Assembly (NCBI GenBank): GCA_963721405.1
Contig: CAVRJA010000014.1
Span: 1,054,001 to 1,118,000, forward strand
Origin: JAFNAG01 sp963721405
GTDB lineage: Bacteria; Acidobacteriota; UBA6911
DNA: 64,000 bases
Direction: 5' to 3'
Positions 43,519 to 51,683 of this stretch are shown piece after piece (position 1 is the first letter of the stretch; each line of letters starts with the position of its first letter). Under the pieces are notes generated by a model. It was not told the origin of the DNA, did no database searches, and was given only the letters and a program-made list of their open reading frames with translations. The position numbers and the translations under genes are program-made.

Positions 43519-45246
43519 ATGAACGTGAGATCGTGGGAAGGGCGTGGGCTTCTGTTTGCGGGTCTGTTCCTGGCTGTCGCGTCATCGGCATGCGGGCCGA
43601 GAGTCGAACCGGCCGACCTCGTGTTGCACAACGGGAAGATCGCGACCGTCGATCCGGCAAAACCGGAGGCGCGCGCGATGGCCGTCCGCGGCGATACCAT
43701 AGCGGCCGTCGGAACCGAAGAGGAGATTCGGCCCTACATCGGGCCATCAACGCGCGTGATCGACCTGGAGGGGAAGTTGGCCGTGCCGGGCCTGATCGAG
43801 AGCCATGCCCACTTCACCAGCCTGGGCGAAACCAGGAGGGAGCTCGATCTCACCCGCGCCGCGAATTGGGACGAGATCGTCGCCATGGTCGCGGATGCGG
43901 TAAAGAAAGCCAGGCCCAACGAGTACATCCTGGGCCGGGGATGGCACCAGGAGAAGTGGAACAAGACGCCATCACCGAATGTCGAACGCTTCCCGACCCA
44001 TGACGCTCTCAGCAAGGTTTCGCCCGACAACCCGGTGCTCCTGACTCACGCCAGCGGGCACGCCACAATCGCCAATGCCAAAGCGATGGCGATGGCGGGG
44101 ATCACCAGGGCCACGCCGAATCCGCCGGGAGGCGACATCCTCCGGGATGCAAAAGGCAACCCCATCGGTGTTTTCCGCGAGACCGCATCCGAATTGCCGC
44201 GGCGCGGAATGATCGAGGCTCTCGCCCGGCGCAGTCCGGCCGAGGCCGAAGCCGATGCGCGCGCAGTGGTTGAACTTGCCGCCCAGGATTGCCTGTCCAA
44301 AGGCGTCACTTCCTTTTATGATGCGGGTCAGCCATTCAGTACCATCGATCTGTACAAAAAGCTGGCAGATGAGGGCAAACTCGACTTGCGGCTCTGGGTG
44401 ATGGTCCAGGAAGACAACGCAAGCCTGGAGCAAAACCTCGCGAAGTACAAAATGATCGAGTATGGCAATAAGCACCTGACCGTGCGCGCGATCAAACGCC
44501 TCATCGACGGAGCGCTCGGGTCGCGCACGGCATGGTTGCTCGAGCCCTATGCGGATCTTGCCGGCAACACGGGCCTGAACACCTATCCCGTCGGAGATCT
44601 CGCCGAAACCGCCCGCATCGCCATCGCGACCGGATTCCAGCTCTGCACTCATGCGATCGGCGACCGGGCCAACCGCGAAACCCTGAACGTGTATGAAGCC
44701 GCGTTCAAGTCCCACGCGGACAAAAAGGACCTGCGCTGGCGCATAGAGCATGCCCAGCATCTGAACGCCGCCGACATCCCGCGCTTCGGCGCCCTCGGCG
44801 TGATCGCCGCCATGCAGGCAATCCACTGCACTTCCGATGCGCCATACGTTCTGACCCGGCTCGGCGCCGCTCGCGCCGAAGAGGGCGCCTATGTCTGGCA
44901 AAAGCTGATGAAGTCGGGCGCGATCGTCAGCAATGGAACCGACGCACCCGTTGAGGATGTAAATCCCATCGCGTGCTACTACGCCTCGGTGTCCCGCAGG
45001 CTGAAGGACGACTCCGTATTCTTTCCGGACCAGCGTATGAGCCGGGAGGAGGCGCTGAAATCCTACACCTTGAATGCAGCGTTCTCAGGTTTCGAGGAGA
45101 ATATCAAAGGTTCCCTTGTCCCTGGAAAGCTGGCGGATATCACCGTTTTGTCCAAAGACATTCTGACGATTCCCGAGGCCGAAATTCCCACGACAGTGGT
45201 GACCTATACGATCGTGGGCGGACAAGTGAAGTACTCCCGCCAGTAG
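43519..45246 (+). CDS. Exported amidohydrolase (YtcJ-like), probable lipoprotein
   Basis: A 575-residue protein starting at ATG 43519 behind GGAGGAAGG. The N-terminus (LLFAGLFLAVASSACG) is a signal sequence with a likely lipidated Cys25. The amidohydrolase superfamily core shows the first metal motif GLIESHAHF, then HASGHA, the later metal His in CTHAIGDRAN and RIEHAQHL, and the final Asp in SNGTDAPVED. YtcJ-type enzymes hydrolyse amide or related bonds; the substrate is unknown. The family is often cytoplasmic, so a lipoprotein form suggests periplasmic action. The gene is followed by a dispersed repeat at 45247. Confidence 0.88.
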   Translation: MNVRSWEGRGLLFAGLFLAVASSACGPRVEPADLVLHNGKIATVDPAKPEARAMAVRGDTIAAVGTEEEIRPYIGPSTRVIDLEGKLAVPGLIESHAHFTSLGETRRELDLTRAANWDEIVAMVADAVKKARPNEYILGRGWHQEKWNKTPSPNVERFPTHDALSKVSPDNPVLLTHASGHATIANAKAMAMAGITRATPNPPGGDILRDAKGNPIGVFRETASELPRRGMIEALARRSPAEAEADARAVVELAAQDCLSKGVTSFYDAGQPFSTIDLYKKLADEGKLDLRLWVMVQEDNASLEQNLAKYKMIEYGNKHLTVRAIKRLIDGALGSRTAWLLEPYADLAGNTGLNTYPVGDLAETARIAIATGFQLCTHAIGDRANRETLNVYEAAFKSHADKKDLRWRIEHAQHLNAADIPRFGALGVIAAMQAIHCTSDAPYVLTRLGAARAEEGAYVWQKLMKSGAIVSNGTDAPVEDVNPIACYYASVSRRLKDDSVFFPDQRMSREEALKSYTLNAAFSGFEENIKGSLVPGKLADITVLSKDILTIPEAEIPTTVVTYTIVGGQVKYSRQ

Positions 45247-45376
45247 CTGGGTGCTGGGTGTTGGGTGTCAGGTGTTGGGTGTTGGGTCTAGTGGGGCTGC
45301 CCCCTGAAGTCTGGGTCTGATGTCTGAAGTCTGAAGTCTGATGTCTAGAGTCTAAAGTCTAAAGTCTAAAGTCTGG
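45247..45376. repeat. Tandem/dispersed repeat: GGGTGTTGGG block plus TCTGAAGTCTGA block
   Basis: Directly after the amidohydrolase stop, words such as GGGTGCTGGGTGTTGGGTG repeat to about 45290. From 45304 a second set of TCTGAAGTCTGA / GTCTAAAGTCTAAA words continues to 45376. The same two modules occur at 61238-61376, partly inverted. The tract is non-coding. Confidence 0.75.
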
Positions 45377-45430
45377 TGCCCCCATTCGCCGTCAACCCGA
45401 CTACCCGATATCCGGCACCCACCGCAGGGG

Positions 45431-46567
45431 TCACTGCCCGATTCCGGGGCGTGCCTTTACTTCGAAGGAATCTAGGCTTTTCCCTTCGAGGTCGACCGCG
45501 TCGAGCTGTGCCGACGTCCCTTTGACGTGAACGCGCACGTAGTTTTCCGAAACGATCCCTTTTACCATGGTCTCAGGGGTGGGGCTGAGGTTATAGAGAG
45601 GTGCGCCGCCCCCGCCCGTCACCACGTAGTCGATCCCGGCATGCACGTGATGTTGATAGTTGTGATCGTGGCCGCTGAACACCGCGGCAACTCTCCCATG
45701 GATCAGCACCGGTTCCAGCTTCGCAGCCAGCTTGGCGGAAGACTCTTTGCGCTCCCCCACACCGGTGAACGGAGGCTCGTGAAGCCAAACGAAGACCAGC
45801 GGTTTCCTGGTGGAGGCCAGGTCAGCCTGCAGCCAATCCAACTGAGCTTGAAGGAATGCGGTCTTTTCCTCGTCGTTGGTCCCGATCTTGTTCGAGTCGA
45901 TCGCGGCAAAGTGAGCGCCGCCCCAATCGAACGAGTAGTGGTGCCCATCGCCGTTGGGGAAATCGAAATACTTGAAGAACACCGGTGTGTTCTGTTCGTG
46001 GTTGCCGGGAGACGGGTAAAACGGGACGTTGCGGAGGAGGTTTTTCTCGATGTCGAAAAAAACATCCCACTGTGCCATCGTGGCGCCGTTGGCAACGAGA
46101 TCCCCCGTGTGCAGCACGAAGTCCGGCCGATCCTGGAGGATGCGTTCCGCGACCTTCCTGTGCACGTCGTGGCGCGTGCGCGTGTCCCCGAACACGATGA
46201 AGAAGAAGGGGGCCTCATTGTCTGCCGGGGCCGTGGTGAAGGTCCCTGTCACATCTGGCGCGTACTGGCTCAGGCGGTATTCATAGCGCGTGCCGGGCTC
46301 GAGTTTCGTTAATTCCAGCCGGTGATAAATCTCCTCCGTGAGGGGCAGGTCCGATCCGCCGCTGAGCTTTTTGTATTGGCCTGCATCCTTTCGCGTCACC
46401 CAGGTAAGCGTGGCGCGATCCTTCTGCACGTTCTGGACGATGGGCCCCTTCGTCAGTTCCTCCGAAGGAGCCTGGGCACTTTCCGTCCTCTCCGGCGCCC
46501 CAAGACCCAGAAGCGTCAGTGCCAGCGCCGGCAGCAGCAAAATCCTGTTGGTTTGCGGCCACGACAT
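45431..46567 (-). CDS. Secreted metallophosphoesterase with fibronectin-like N-domain (purple acid phosphatase-like)
   Basis: A 378-residue protein. ATG 46567 is chosen because AGGAGG lies 9 nt upstream and a signal peptide (ILLLPALALTLLGLGAPE) follows. Residues about 40-115 form the fibronectin-III-like domain of purple acid phosphatases (GPIVQNVQKDRATLTWVTR). The calcineurin-type core gives all five metal motifs in order: GDTRTR, GDLVANGA, GNHEQN, WLHEPPF and SGHDHNYQHH. It probably hydrolyses phosphate esters outside the cytoplasm for phosphate supply. It is a single gene, leftward, between two repeat- or gap-flanked rightward genes. Confidence 0.92.
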   Translation of the reverse strand: MSWPQTNRILLLPALALTLLGLGAPERTESAQAPSEELTKGPIVQNVQKDRATLTWVTRKDAGQYKKLSGGSDLPLTEEIYHRLELTKLEPGTRYEYRLSQYAPDVTGTFTTAPADNEAPFFFIVFGDTRTRHDVHRKVAERILQDRPDFVLHTGDLVANGATMAQWDVFFDIEKNLLRNVPFYPSPGNHEQNTPVFFKYFDFPNGDGHHYSFDWGGAHFAAIDSNKIGTNDEEKTAFLQAQLDWLQADLASTRKPLVFVWLHEPPFTGVGERKESSAKLAAKLEPVLIHGRVAAVFSGHDHNYQHHVHAGIDYVVTGGGGAPLYNLSPTPETMVKGIVSENYVRVHVKGTSAQLDAVDLEGKSLDSFEVKARPGIGQ

Positions 46568-47015
46568 CGATGAAATCCTCCTGGAGGCTGAAAGGGGACG
46601 ACAATCAGTGAAATGTAAATGTAGCGCAAAGCCGGCGGCATGTCGACCCTCCGGAACGCCGGTCGATTCAGGCAATGAATCGCTGGCTCGTTTGGCAAAA
46701 GAGGGATAAAATCTAAGGAATCAATGTACGGGTCGATATGGCGTTTCTGCCCCTTCGAGTATCGCTCCAACGCACCCTTTGCACTGCCACATCAGTTCGT
46801 GTGGACCGTCGACCGTCAATCCCGGTGGCCGGGATTCAGCTACCGTGCCGGGCCGGGGAGCAGTTGTGACCAAATGAGCAGACGGGAATTCTGGTGCGCG
46901 AGTATTTGTACCCTGTGGATTTCGAACGTTCTGTTTGTCTGAGTGCCAGGTCGGGCACTTCCAGACCGCCGTGTCGACTGCAACCAAGCGGGCTGCATAG
47001 CCAGGGAGAAATCAC
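46568..47015. other. Intergenic region, no gene seen
   Basis: These 448 bp separate the divergent phosphatase and BCAM0308-type genes and must contain both promoters. Frames present are short and lack ribosome sites. A GGTGGCCGGGATT / AATCCCGG dyad lies near 46818-46838. Confidence 0.4.
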
Positions 47016-47516
47016 ATGGCAAGACGGTTTCGGGTGGGCGACACATTCCACCAGGACAAGCGAGTTGACCTCGAGAGTCCGTTCGGGCGCTCCGAGAAAT
47101 ACCCATCGGACACGAAATGCCCCGGATGCGGCCTCCTGTTTCAGGAGGGAGTCTGGAAATGGAAAGCTCCAGACGCCGGGCATTCCACGCAGTCAAAACT
47201 GTGCCCGGCGTGTCTTCAGATCCGCGCCGGACAGGCCGGTGGAGTGGTACAGCTGGGCGGAAGCTTTGCCGCCGGCCACAGGCAGGAGCTGCTGAACCGC
47301 ATTCACAACGTCGAAAAACAAACCTTGGCCGAACGTCCATTGGAGCGAATTATCAGCATCAAGGAGGAAAAGAGCCAGATAGTCGTGTCTGCCACTACGG
47401 AGCACCTGATCGCCAGGATCGGGAAGGCGATCCAGCGTGATTTCGGGGGAACGCTCGATCTGAAATACGCACCGGAAGACAAATTTGCGACGGCCCGGTG
47501 GCACAGGGATCTTTGA
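47016..47516 (+). CDS. BCAM0308-family zinc-ribbon protein
   Basis: A 166-residue protein with GGGAG 6 nt before ATG 47016. It shows the pattern I know from the BCAM0308 family: a basic N-terminus, then a zinc ribbon (KCPGCGLLFQEGVWKWKAP, about 34-52, closed by LCPACLQI near 67-74). An NMD3-like alpha/beta tail follows, with NRIHNVEKQTLAERPLERII, then ATTEHLIARIGKAIQRDF and a C-terminal WHRDL. The family's function is not established; an RNA- or ribosome-linked role has only been inferred from the fold. No partner gene lies next to it. Confidence 0.78.
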   Translation: MARRFRVGDTFHQDKRVDLESPFGRSEKYPSDTKCPGCGLLFQEGVWKWKAPDAGHSTQSKLCPACLQIRAGQAGGVVQLGGSFAAGHRQELLNRIHNVEKQTLAERPLERIISIKEEKSQIVVSATTEHLIARIGKAIQRDFGGTLDLKYAPEDKFATARWHRDL

Positions 47517-47989
47517 AAAACCAGGGCCGGTCCGCCAACGGCTGTCCGGCGACAGAGAGCCGGGTATCGCGATCTACGGGCGATCCCCCGGGAGCCGCCT
47601 CGGCGGATGCTTGCCGGCCCCGCTACCCGGCGTGACCGGCGGGCAGGAACAGAACGGGCCGCCCACGCGATTTCATTCTTGAGTAAGGTCCGGCGTTAGA
47701 CAATACTGAGTTTAGAGCGTTAATGCCGCCCCGACTCGGGTGCACACGAACTTTCCGAAGTACTTGCCGCGACCAGCATCGTTTCATCCGGGGCTGAACA
47801 AATCTGGAGATATGGCCCGGGCCGTTTCATGAGCATGGTTTGGAATTGCTTTTACGAGTCCCTCCAAAGCTGCGTCGGAGATTCGGGTGAACGCCGTCCA
47901 GTGCTGCGGCAGGTCGGGAGAATGCCTGAAGATCGTGGGCCTTCGCATATCCCCCTATCTGGTTTGGCGAGCCGCAAGGGAAACACCCT
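47517..47989. other. Intergenic region, no gene seen
   Basis: This 473-bp gap leads to the second response regulator. It is GC-rich to about 47680, then less so. No frame has both a start with a ribosome site and family resemblance, and no clear promoter hexamers or terminator were found. Confidence 0.4.
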
Positions 47990-48586
47990 ATGACGTCTCC
48001 CCGAATTCTACTTGCCGATGACCACCGGCTGATGCTTGAAGGGCTCCAGCGGCTATTGGTCGGCTACGGCGAAGTGGTGGGGGCCGTGGAGGACGGCCGG
48101 GCAGCAGTGGATGCCGCGGAGCGGCTGCATCCCGATCTCATCCTGCTCGATATTTCCATGCCCATCATGAACGGGTTTGAGGCGGCGCGGCAATTACGGT
48201 CTCTCGTGCCCGACTGCAAGATCATCTTTCTCACCATGCACACCGACCCGATGTATGCAACCGAGGCGTTCCACGCCGGGGGCGCCGGCTATCTTCTCAA
48301 GCGGTCGGCGGCCACCGAGCTTATTCTGGCGATACGGATGGTCCTCGGGGGCAAGCCATACGTCAGTCCCATGATCGTCAGGGACATGCTGCGCCCGTTC
48401 ATCAATGGGGCGGTCAAGTCCGCGTCCCCGATCGTGTTGTCCGCTCAGGACCAGGATGTGATGAGCATGATGGCCAACGGACGGACGGTGACCGAAATCG
48501 CCGACGCGCTGGAGATTCCGGTCGAAGACGCGGTCACGTGCATCTCAAGAATAATCGAGTACGTCGGGTTGCACTCGGCCAACTAG
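47990..48586 (+). CDS. Response regulator with intact receiver and divergent LuxR-like HTH
   Basis: A 198-residue protein. The receiver has D10-D11, phospho-acceptor D54 in LILLDISMP and K104 in GYLLKRSA. The C-terminal domain (about 143-195) follows the LuxR outline (LSAQDQDVMSMMANGRTVTE and IADALEIPVEDAVTCI), but the recognition helix lacks the usual T-V-E-x-H-R residues. DNA binding may therefore be altered or lost. Its stop overlaps the convergent metK stop by a few bases. No kinase is adjacent, and the regulated genes are unknown. Confidence 0.85.
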   Translation: MTSPRILLADDHRLMLEGLQRLLVGYGEVVGAVEDGRAAVDAAERLHPDLILLDISMPIMNGFEAARQLRSLVPDCKIIFLTMHTDPMYATEAFHAGGAGYLLKRSAATELILAIRMVLGGKPYVSPMIVRDMLRPFINGAVKSASPIVLSAQDQDVMSMMANGRTVTEIADALEIPVEDAVTCISRIIEYVGLHSAN

Positions 48587-49743
48587 CCTTCCCAGGGCAA
48601 ACCGGGCCTGCCGAAGTGACCGTAATTGGTTGTCTGCCGGAAAATCGGACGCAGGAGATCCAGTCGTTCGATGATTCGGGCCGGACGGAAATCGAAGTTC
48701 TTTTTGACGTATTCGGCCGCCGCCGCAGCGTCCCCCGTACCGAAGGTATCCACCTTGACGGAGATGGGTTGCGACATGCCGATTGCATAGGCAACCTGGA
48801 CCTCCGCCTTGCTGGAGAGCCCGGTCTGGACGATCTGCCGGGCGATGTGGCGGCAGAAATAGGCGCCGCTGCGGTCGACCTTGGACGGGTCTTTGCCGCT
48901 GAATGCGCCGCCGCCGTGCCTTCCTGAGCCACCATAAGAGTCGACGATGATTTTGCGGCCGGTCACTCCGCAGTCCGTGGAAGGGCCGCCGTGCACAAAG
49001 CTTCCCGTGGGATTCACCAGGAAGCGGATGGCCGGATTGCACCACTCGCCAAGAACCCGCGGCGCCAGGACCTCGGCCACGTAGCGGCAGATGTTTTCCC
49101 TGTCGACGTCAGCAGAATGCTGCGTGGATATCAGGACGTCGGAAACCCTGACCGGAGTGTTCCCCTGGTAAACGACCGAAACCTGGCTCTTGCCGTCGGG
49201 CCGCAGCCAGGGAAAACTCCCGCTGCGCCGATCCTGAGCCAGGCCGGCGGCGAGACGGTGTGCCAGAAGGATGGGCAGCGGCATGAGCTCGGGGGTCTCA
49301 TTCGTGGCGTAGCCGAACATGATGCCTTGATCGCCCGCTCCCTGCTCCCCGCAGAGGGACTTGTCGCTTTCCACGCCCTGGGCAATTTCTCCGGCCTGCC
49401 GGGTGAGGAATTGATGCACCTGCACGCCGCTGGAGTTGAACGCCTCGCCAGGATCGGTATATCCGATCTCGCGAATGGCCTGACGGACGACTTCCTCATG
49501 GTTTACGACCGCGTTGGAGGTGATCTCTCCCGCGAGAACGACCCTGTCGTTCTTGCACAACACCTCGCAGGCCACCCGGCTCTGCTTGTCCTGTGCCAGG
49601 TAGCCGTCGAGAATGGAGTCGGCGATGTAATCGCAGACCTTGTCGGGGTGGCCTTCCGTGACGGATTCGGAGGAAAAAGTATGCAGGGCCGTGGAGGAAT
49701 CGAACGGAGAGGTTGGCGCTACGTCTTCGAGTGTCTTCGACAT
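48583..49743 (-). CDS. metK: S-adenosylmethionine synthetase
   Basis: A 386-residue enzyme that makes SAM from methionine and ATP. ATG 49743 is preferred because AAGGAG stands 9 nt upstream; an in-frame ATG at 49773 lies before that site. Family signatures are complete: SSESVTEGHPDKVCDYIADS, GEQGAGDQGIMFGYA and the ATP loop GGAFSGKDPSKVDRSGAY, plus IGMSQPISV. It is transcribed leftward behind a leader with a candidate SAM riboswitch and a terminator, so high SAM should stop its own synthesis. Confidence 0.97.
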   Translation of the reverse strand: MSKTLEDVAPTSPFDSSTALHTFSSESVTEGHPDKVCDYIADSILDGYLAQDKQSRVACEVLCKNDRVVLAGEITSNAVVNHEEVVRQAIREIGYTDPGEAFNSSGVQVHQFLTRQAGEIAQGVESDKSLCGEQGAGDQGIMFGYATNETPELMPLPILLAHRLAAGLAQDRRSGSFPWLRPDGKSQVSVVYQGNTPVRVSDVLISTQHSADVDRENICRYVAEVLAPRVLGEWCNPAIRFLVNPTGSFVHGGPSTDCGVTGRKIIVDSYGGSGRHGGGAFSGKDPSKVDRSGAYFCRHIARQIVQTGLSSKAEVQVAYAIGMSQPISVKVDTFGTGDAAAAAEYVKKNFDFRPARIIERLDLLRPIFRQTTNYGHFGRPGLPWEG

Positions 49744-49785
49744 CGATGCATGCTCCTTTGAGTGATTTGGCATGCATCAGGAGCC

Positions 49786-49824
49786 GGAAATAAAGAGACC
49801 GTCCACTGCAGCATCAGGACGGTC
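49786..49824 (-). terminator. Intrinsic terminator in the metK leader (attenuator)
   Basis: On the minus strand GACCGTCC (49824-49817) pairs with GGACGGTC (49804-49797) around a 12-nt loop, followed at once by TCTTTATTT. It lies upstream of the metK ribosome site and downstream of the candidate aptamer, as expected for riboswitch-controlled premature termination. Confidence 0.7.
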
Positions 49825-49854
49825 ATATTCCGAGGAGACTTGGTTTCGGAGTTT

Positions 49855-49955
49855 CTCTTCCGCACATCGAGCGCAGCCGCTCCAGGCACCGTGGCGTCTC
49901 CCAGCCCGGTTGCCAGACCCGGTCGTTACGGACCGGATCACTCCTGATGCCGATG
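49855..49955 (-). promoter_or_regulatory. Candidate SAM riboswitch (SAM-I/SAM-IV type) upstream of metK
   Basis: Read leftward, the leader has a CCGGTC-CGTAAC-GACCGG hairpin, then TCTGGCAACCGGG, then GCCACGGTGCCTGGAGCGG, and CATC/GATG ends that could close a P1 stem. GGCAACC and the later CGGTGCC are the most conserved parts of the SAM-I/IV clan and stand in the right order. A terminator and metK follow. Assignment to a subclass needs a covariance search. Confidence 0.6.
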
Positions 49956-49956
49956 A

Positions 49957-49985
49957 CATTTTCCCTGATTTTCAACATATGTCAA
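49957..49985 (-). promoter_or_regulatory. metK: Candidate sigma-70 promoter of metK leader
   Basis: TTGACA (49985-49980) is a perfect -35 box, followed after 17 nt by AAAATG (49962-49957), a weak -10. Transcription would begin just before the candidate riboswitch. Confidence 0.45.
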
Positions 49986-50108
49986 TTCTTTTTGCCGTTC
50001 GGTCGCCGGGCCTCGCCGCCGTTTATTGAAAACAGAAACCTTGATTTGGGTACTGAAAAACCTCTATCTTGGGGCGCGATCCGACACACGTACCGATGGA
50101 GGTAGCCC

Positions 50109-51173
50109 GTGACCAATCACCCGATCGATTTGCGCAGCGACACGCTGAGTGCGCCCACCGAGGAAATGCTCCGCAGCATCCAGACAGCCGTTCTGGGAGA
50201 CGACTCCCGCGACGGCGACCCGACCGTCCTGGAATTGGAGAGTCTGGCTGCCGGGATGCTGGGCAAAGAGGCGGCGCTTCTGACTGTGAGCGGCACGATG
50301 TCTAACCTGATCGCCATGCGGACGCACACCGAGCCCGGAGGCGCGGCCGTAGTCGAAGAGAGCGCCCACCTTTATGGGCTTGAGTTCGGCGGCATTGCAG
50401 CCGCCTGCGGGCTGCTGGTTCTGCCCGTTCCCGGGCGCCTGGGCGCCATGCAGTTGGAACCGCTGGCAGTGGCCGCGCGCCGGGCTGGCGCCGGATTCCC
50501 GTCACGCGGGCTGGTTTGTCTCGAGAACACCCACAACATGGCCGGCGGAACCGTCATCGCGCCGGAACACGTGGATTCGTGCTGCGCTATCGCGCATGCG
50601 GCGGGCCTCCCTGTACACCTGGACGGCGCGCGCCTGTTCAACGCGGCGGTGGCTTTGAAAACTGACGCCCGCCACCTGACAAGGTGCGTCGATTCGGTAA
50701 GCATCTGCCTGTCGAAAGGGCTGTCGGCGCCCGTGGGATCATTGCTTGCCGGGGACCGGGCCTTCTGCGAGCGCGCCCGCAAGATCCGCCGCTCCCTGGG
50801 CGGGGCAATGCGTCAGGCCGGCATCATCGCGGCCCCGGGGCTGATTGCACTGCGCAAGATGGTAGAAAGGCTGGCTGAGGATCACGAAAACGCGCGGCTG
50901 TTGGCGACCAGCCTTCACGCGGTCCCCGGACTGTCCATCAACCTGGAATCGGTCCAGACCGACATTGTCAACGTGGACGTGAAACCCCTCGGCATCGATG
51001 CCGTCACCTTCGCCCGCCACCTGGATCCGCACGGCGTCAAGGGACTGCCGGGCATGGGCACGATCGTGCGTTTTGTGACGTATCGTGGAATTACCCGCGC
51101 CGATATCGAACGTGCCGCCGCCATCATCCGCGAACTGGTAACCGGGCAGCCATGGAAGGGATCGCAGAAATAG
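50109..51173 (+). CDS. Low-specificity threonine aldolase (beta-eliminating lyase family)
   Basis: A 354-residue fold-type I PLP enzyme that splits threonine or allo-threonine to glycine and acetaldehyde. It starts at GTG 50109 behind GGAGG. Features include IDLRSDTLSAPTEEM, the PLP-stacking His in EESAHLYGLE, HLDGARLFNA with the PLP-binding Asp and Arg, and the Schiff-base K203 in SICLSKGLSAPVGS. Length and motifs match LtaE-type enzymes. It is divergent from metK and 58 bp upstream of the blaI-like gene, which has its own promoter. Confidence 0.92.
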   Translation: MTNHPIDLRSDTLSAPTEEMLRSIQTAVLGDDSRDGDPTVLELESLAAGMLGKEAALLTVSGTMSNLIAMRTHTEPGGAAVVEESAHLYGLEFGGIAAACGLLVLPVPGRLGAMQLEPLAVAARRAGAGFPSRGLVCLENTHNMAGGTVIAPEHVDSCCAIAHAAGLPVHLDGARLFNAAVALKTDARHLTRCVDSVSICLSKGLSAPVGSLLAGDRAFCERARKIRRSLGGAMRQAGIIAAPGLIALRKMVERLAEDHENARLLATSLHAVPGLSINLESVQTDIVNVDVKPLGIDAVTFARHLDPHGVKGLPGMGTIVRFVTYRGITRADIERAAAIIRELVTGQPWKGSQK

Positions 51174-51176
51174 GCA

Positions 51177-51205
51177 TTGACGCAGATCCGGGCAATCTGT
51201 TATCC
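51177..51205 (+). promoter_or_regulatory. Candidate promoter of the BlaI-M56 operon
   Basis: TTGACG at 51177-51182 and TTATCC at 51200-51205 are spaced by 17 bp, 27 bp before the BlaI-type ATG. No TACA/TGTA-type BlaI dyad was recognised over it. Confidence 0.45.
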
Positions 51206-51231
51206 AGACTGCATTCGGGGCCCGATGCTAT

Positions 51232-51675
51232 ATGAAGATACCGGCATTCACTCTTCGGGGATTCAAGCGGCCGCGTGAGGTAGTCGATCATGCCTTGGGG
51301 GAACTCGAGCGCGAAGTGATGAACCTGACGTGGCAACGCGGCGAGATCAGCGTGCGCGACGCGTATCAGGCATTCGAAGAGCGAATTGCCTACACGACCC
51401 TCATGACCACGCTGCACCGCCTCTATAAGAAAGGGGTGCTCAGCCGGCACAAAGCCGGGAGGATGTTTCTGTATTCGCCCCGGGTTTCGCCGCGTGAATT
51501 CGAACAGGGCATCGCCAGGGACCTGATCGATGGACTGATCGGACGTGCGACGGACGGTGTCGGGCCTTTGCTAGAATGCATCGTGGACACCGTAAGTGAG
51601 CACGACCGGGCTTCCCTGGATGCTCTCGATCGATTGATCAGAGAGAAGAAACAAGAGATGCGGCACAAGCGCTGA
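51232..51675 (+). CDS. BlaI/MecI/CopY-type transcriptional repressor
   Basis: A 147-residue winged-helix repressor. The family pattern is clear: ALGELEREVMNLTWQRGEIS, then VRDAYQAF and YTTLMTTLHRLYKKGVLSRH, followed by a C-terminal dimer helix. In BlaI systems the M56 peptidase partner cleaves the repressor to relieve repression. Here the partner gene begins 8 bp downstream, so the two form an operon. No beta-lactamase is near, so the controlled genes are unknown and probably include the operon itself. Confidence 0.9.
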   Translation: MKIPAFTLRGFKRPREVVDHALGELEREVMNLTWQRGEISVRDAYQAFEERIAYTTLMTTLHRLYKKGVLSRHKAGRMFLYSPRVSPREFEQGIARDLIDGLIGRATDGVGPLLECIVDTVSEHDRASLDALDRLIREKKQEMRHKR

Positions 51676-51683
51676 AGGATGCC

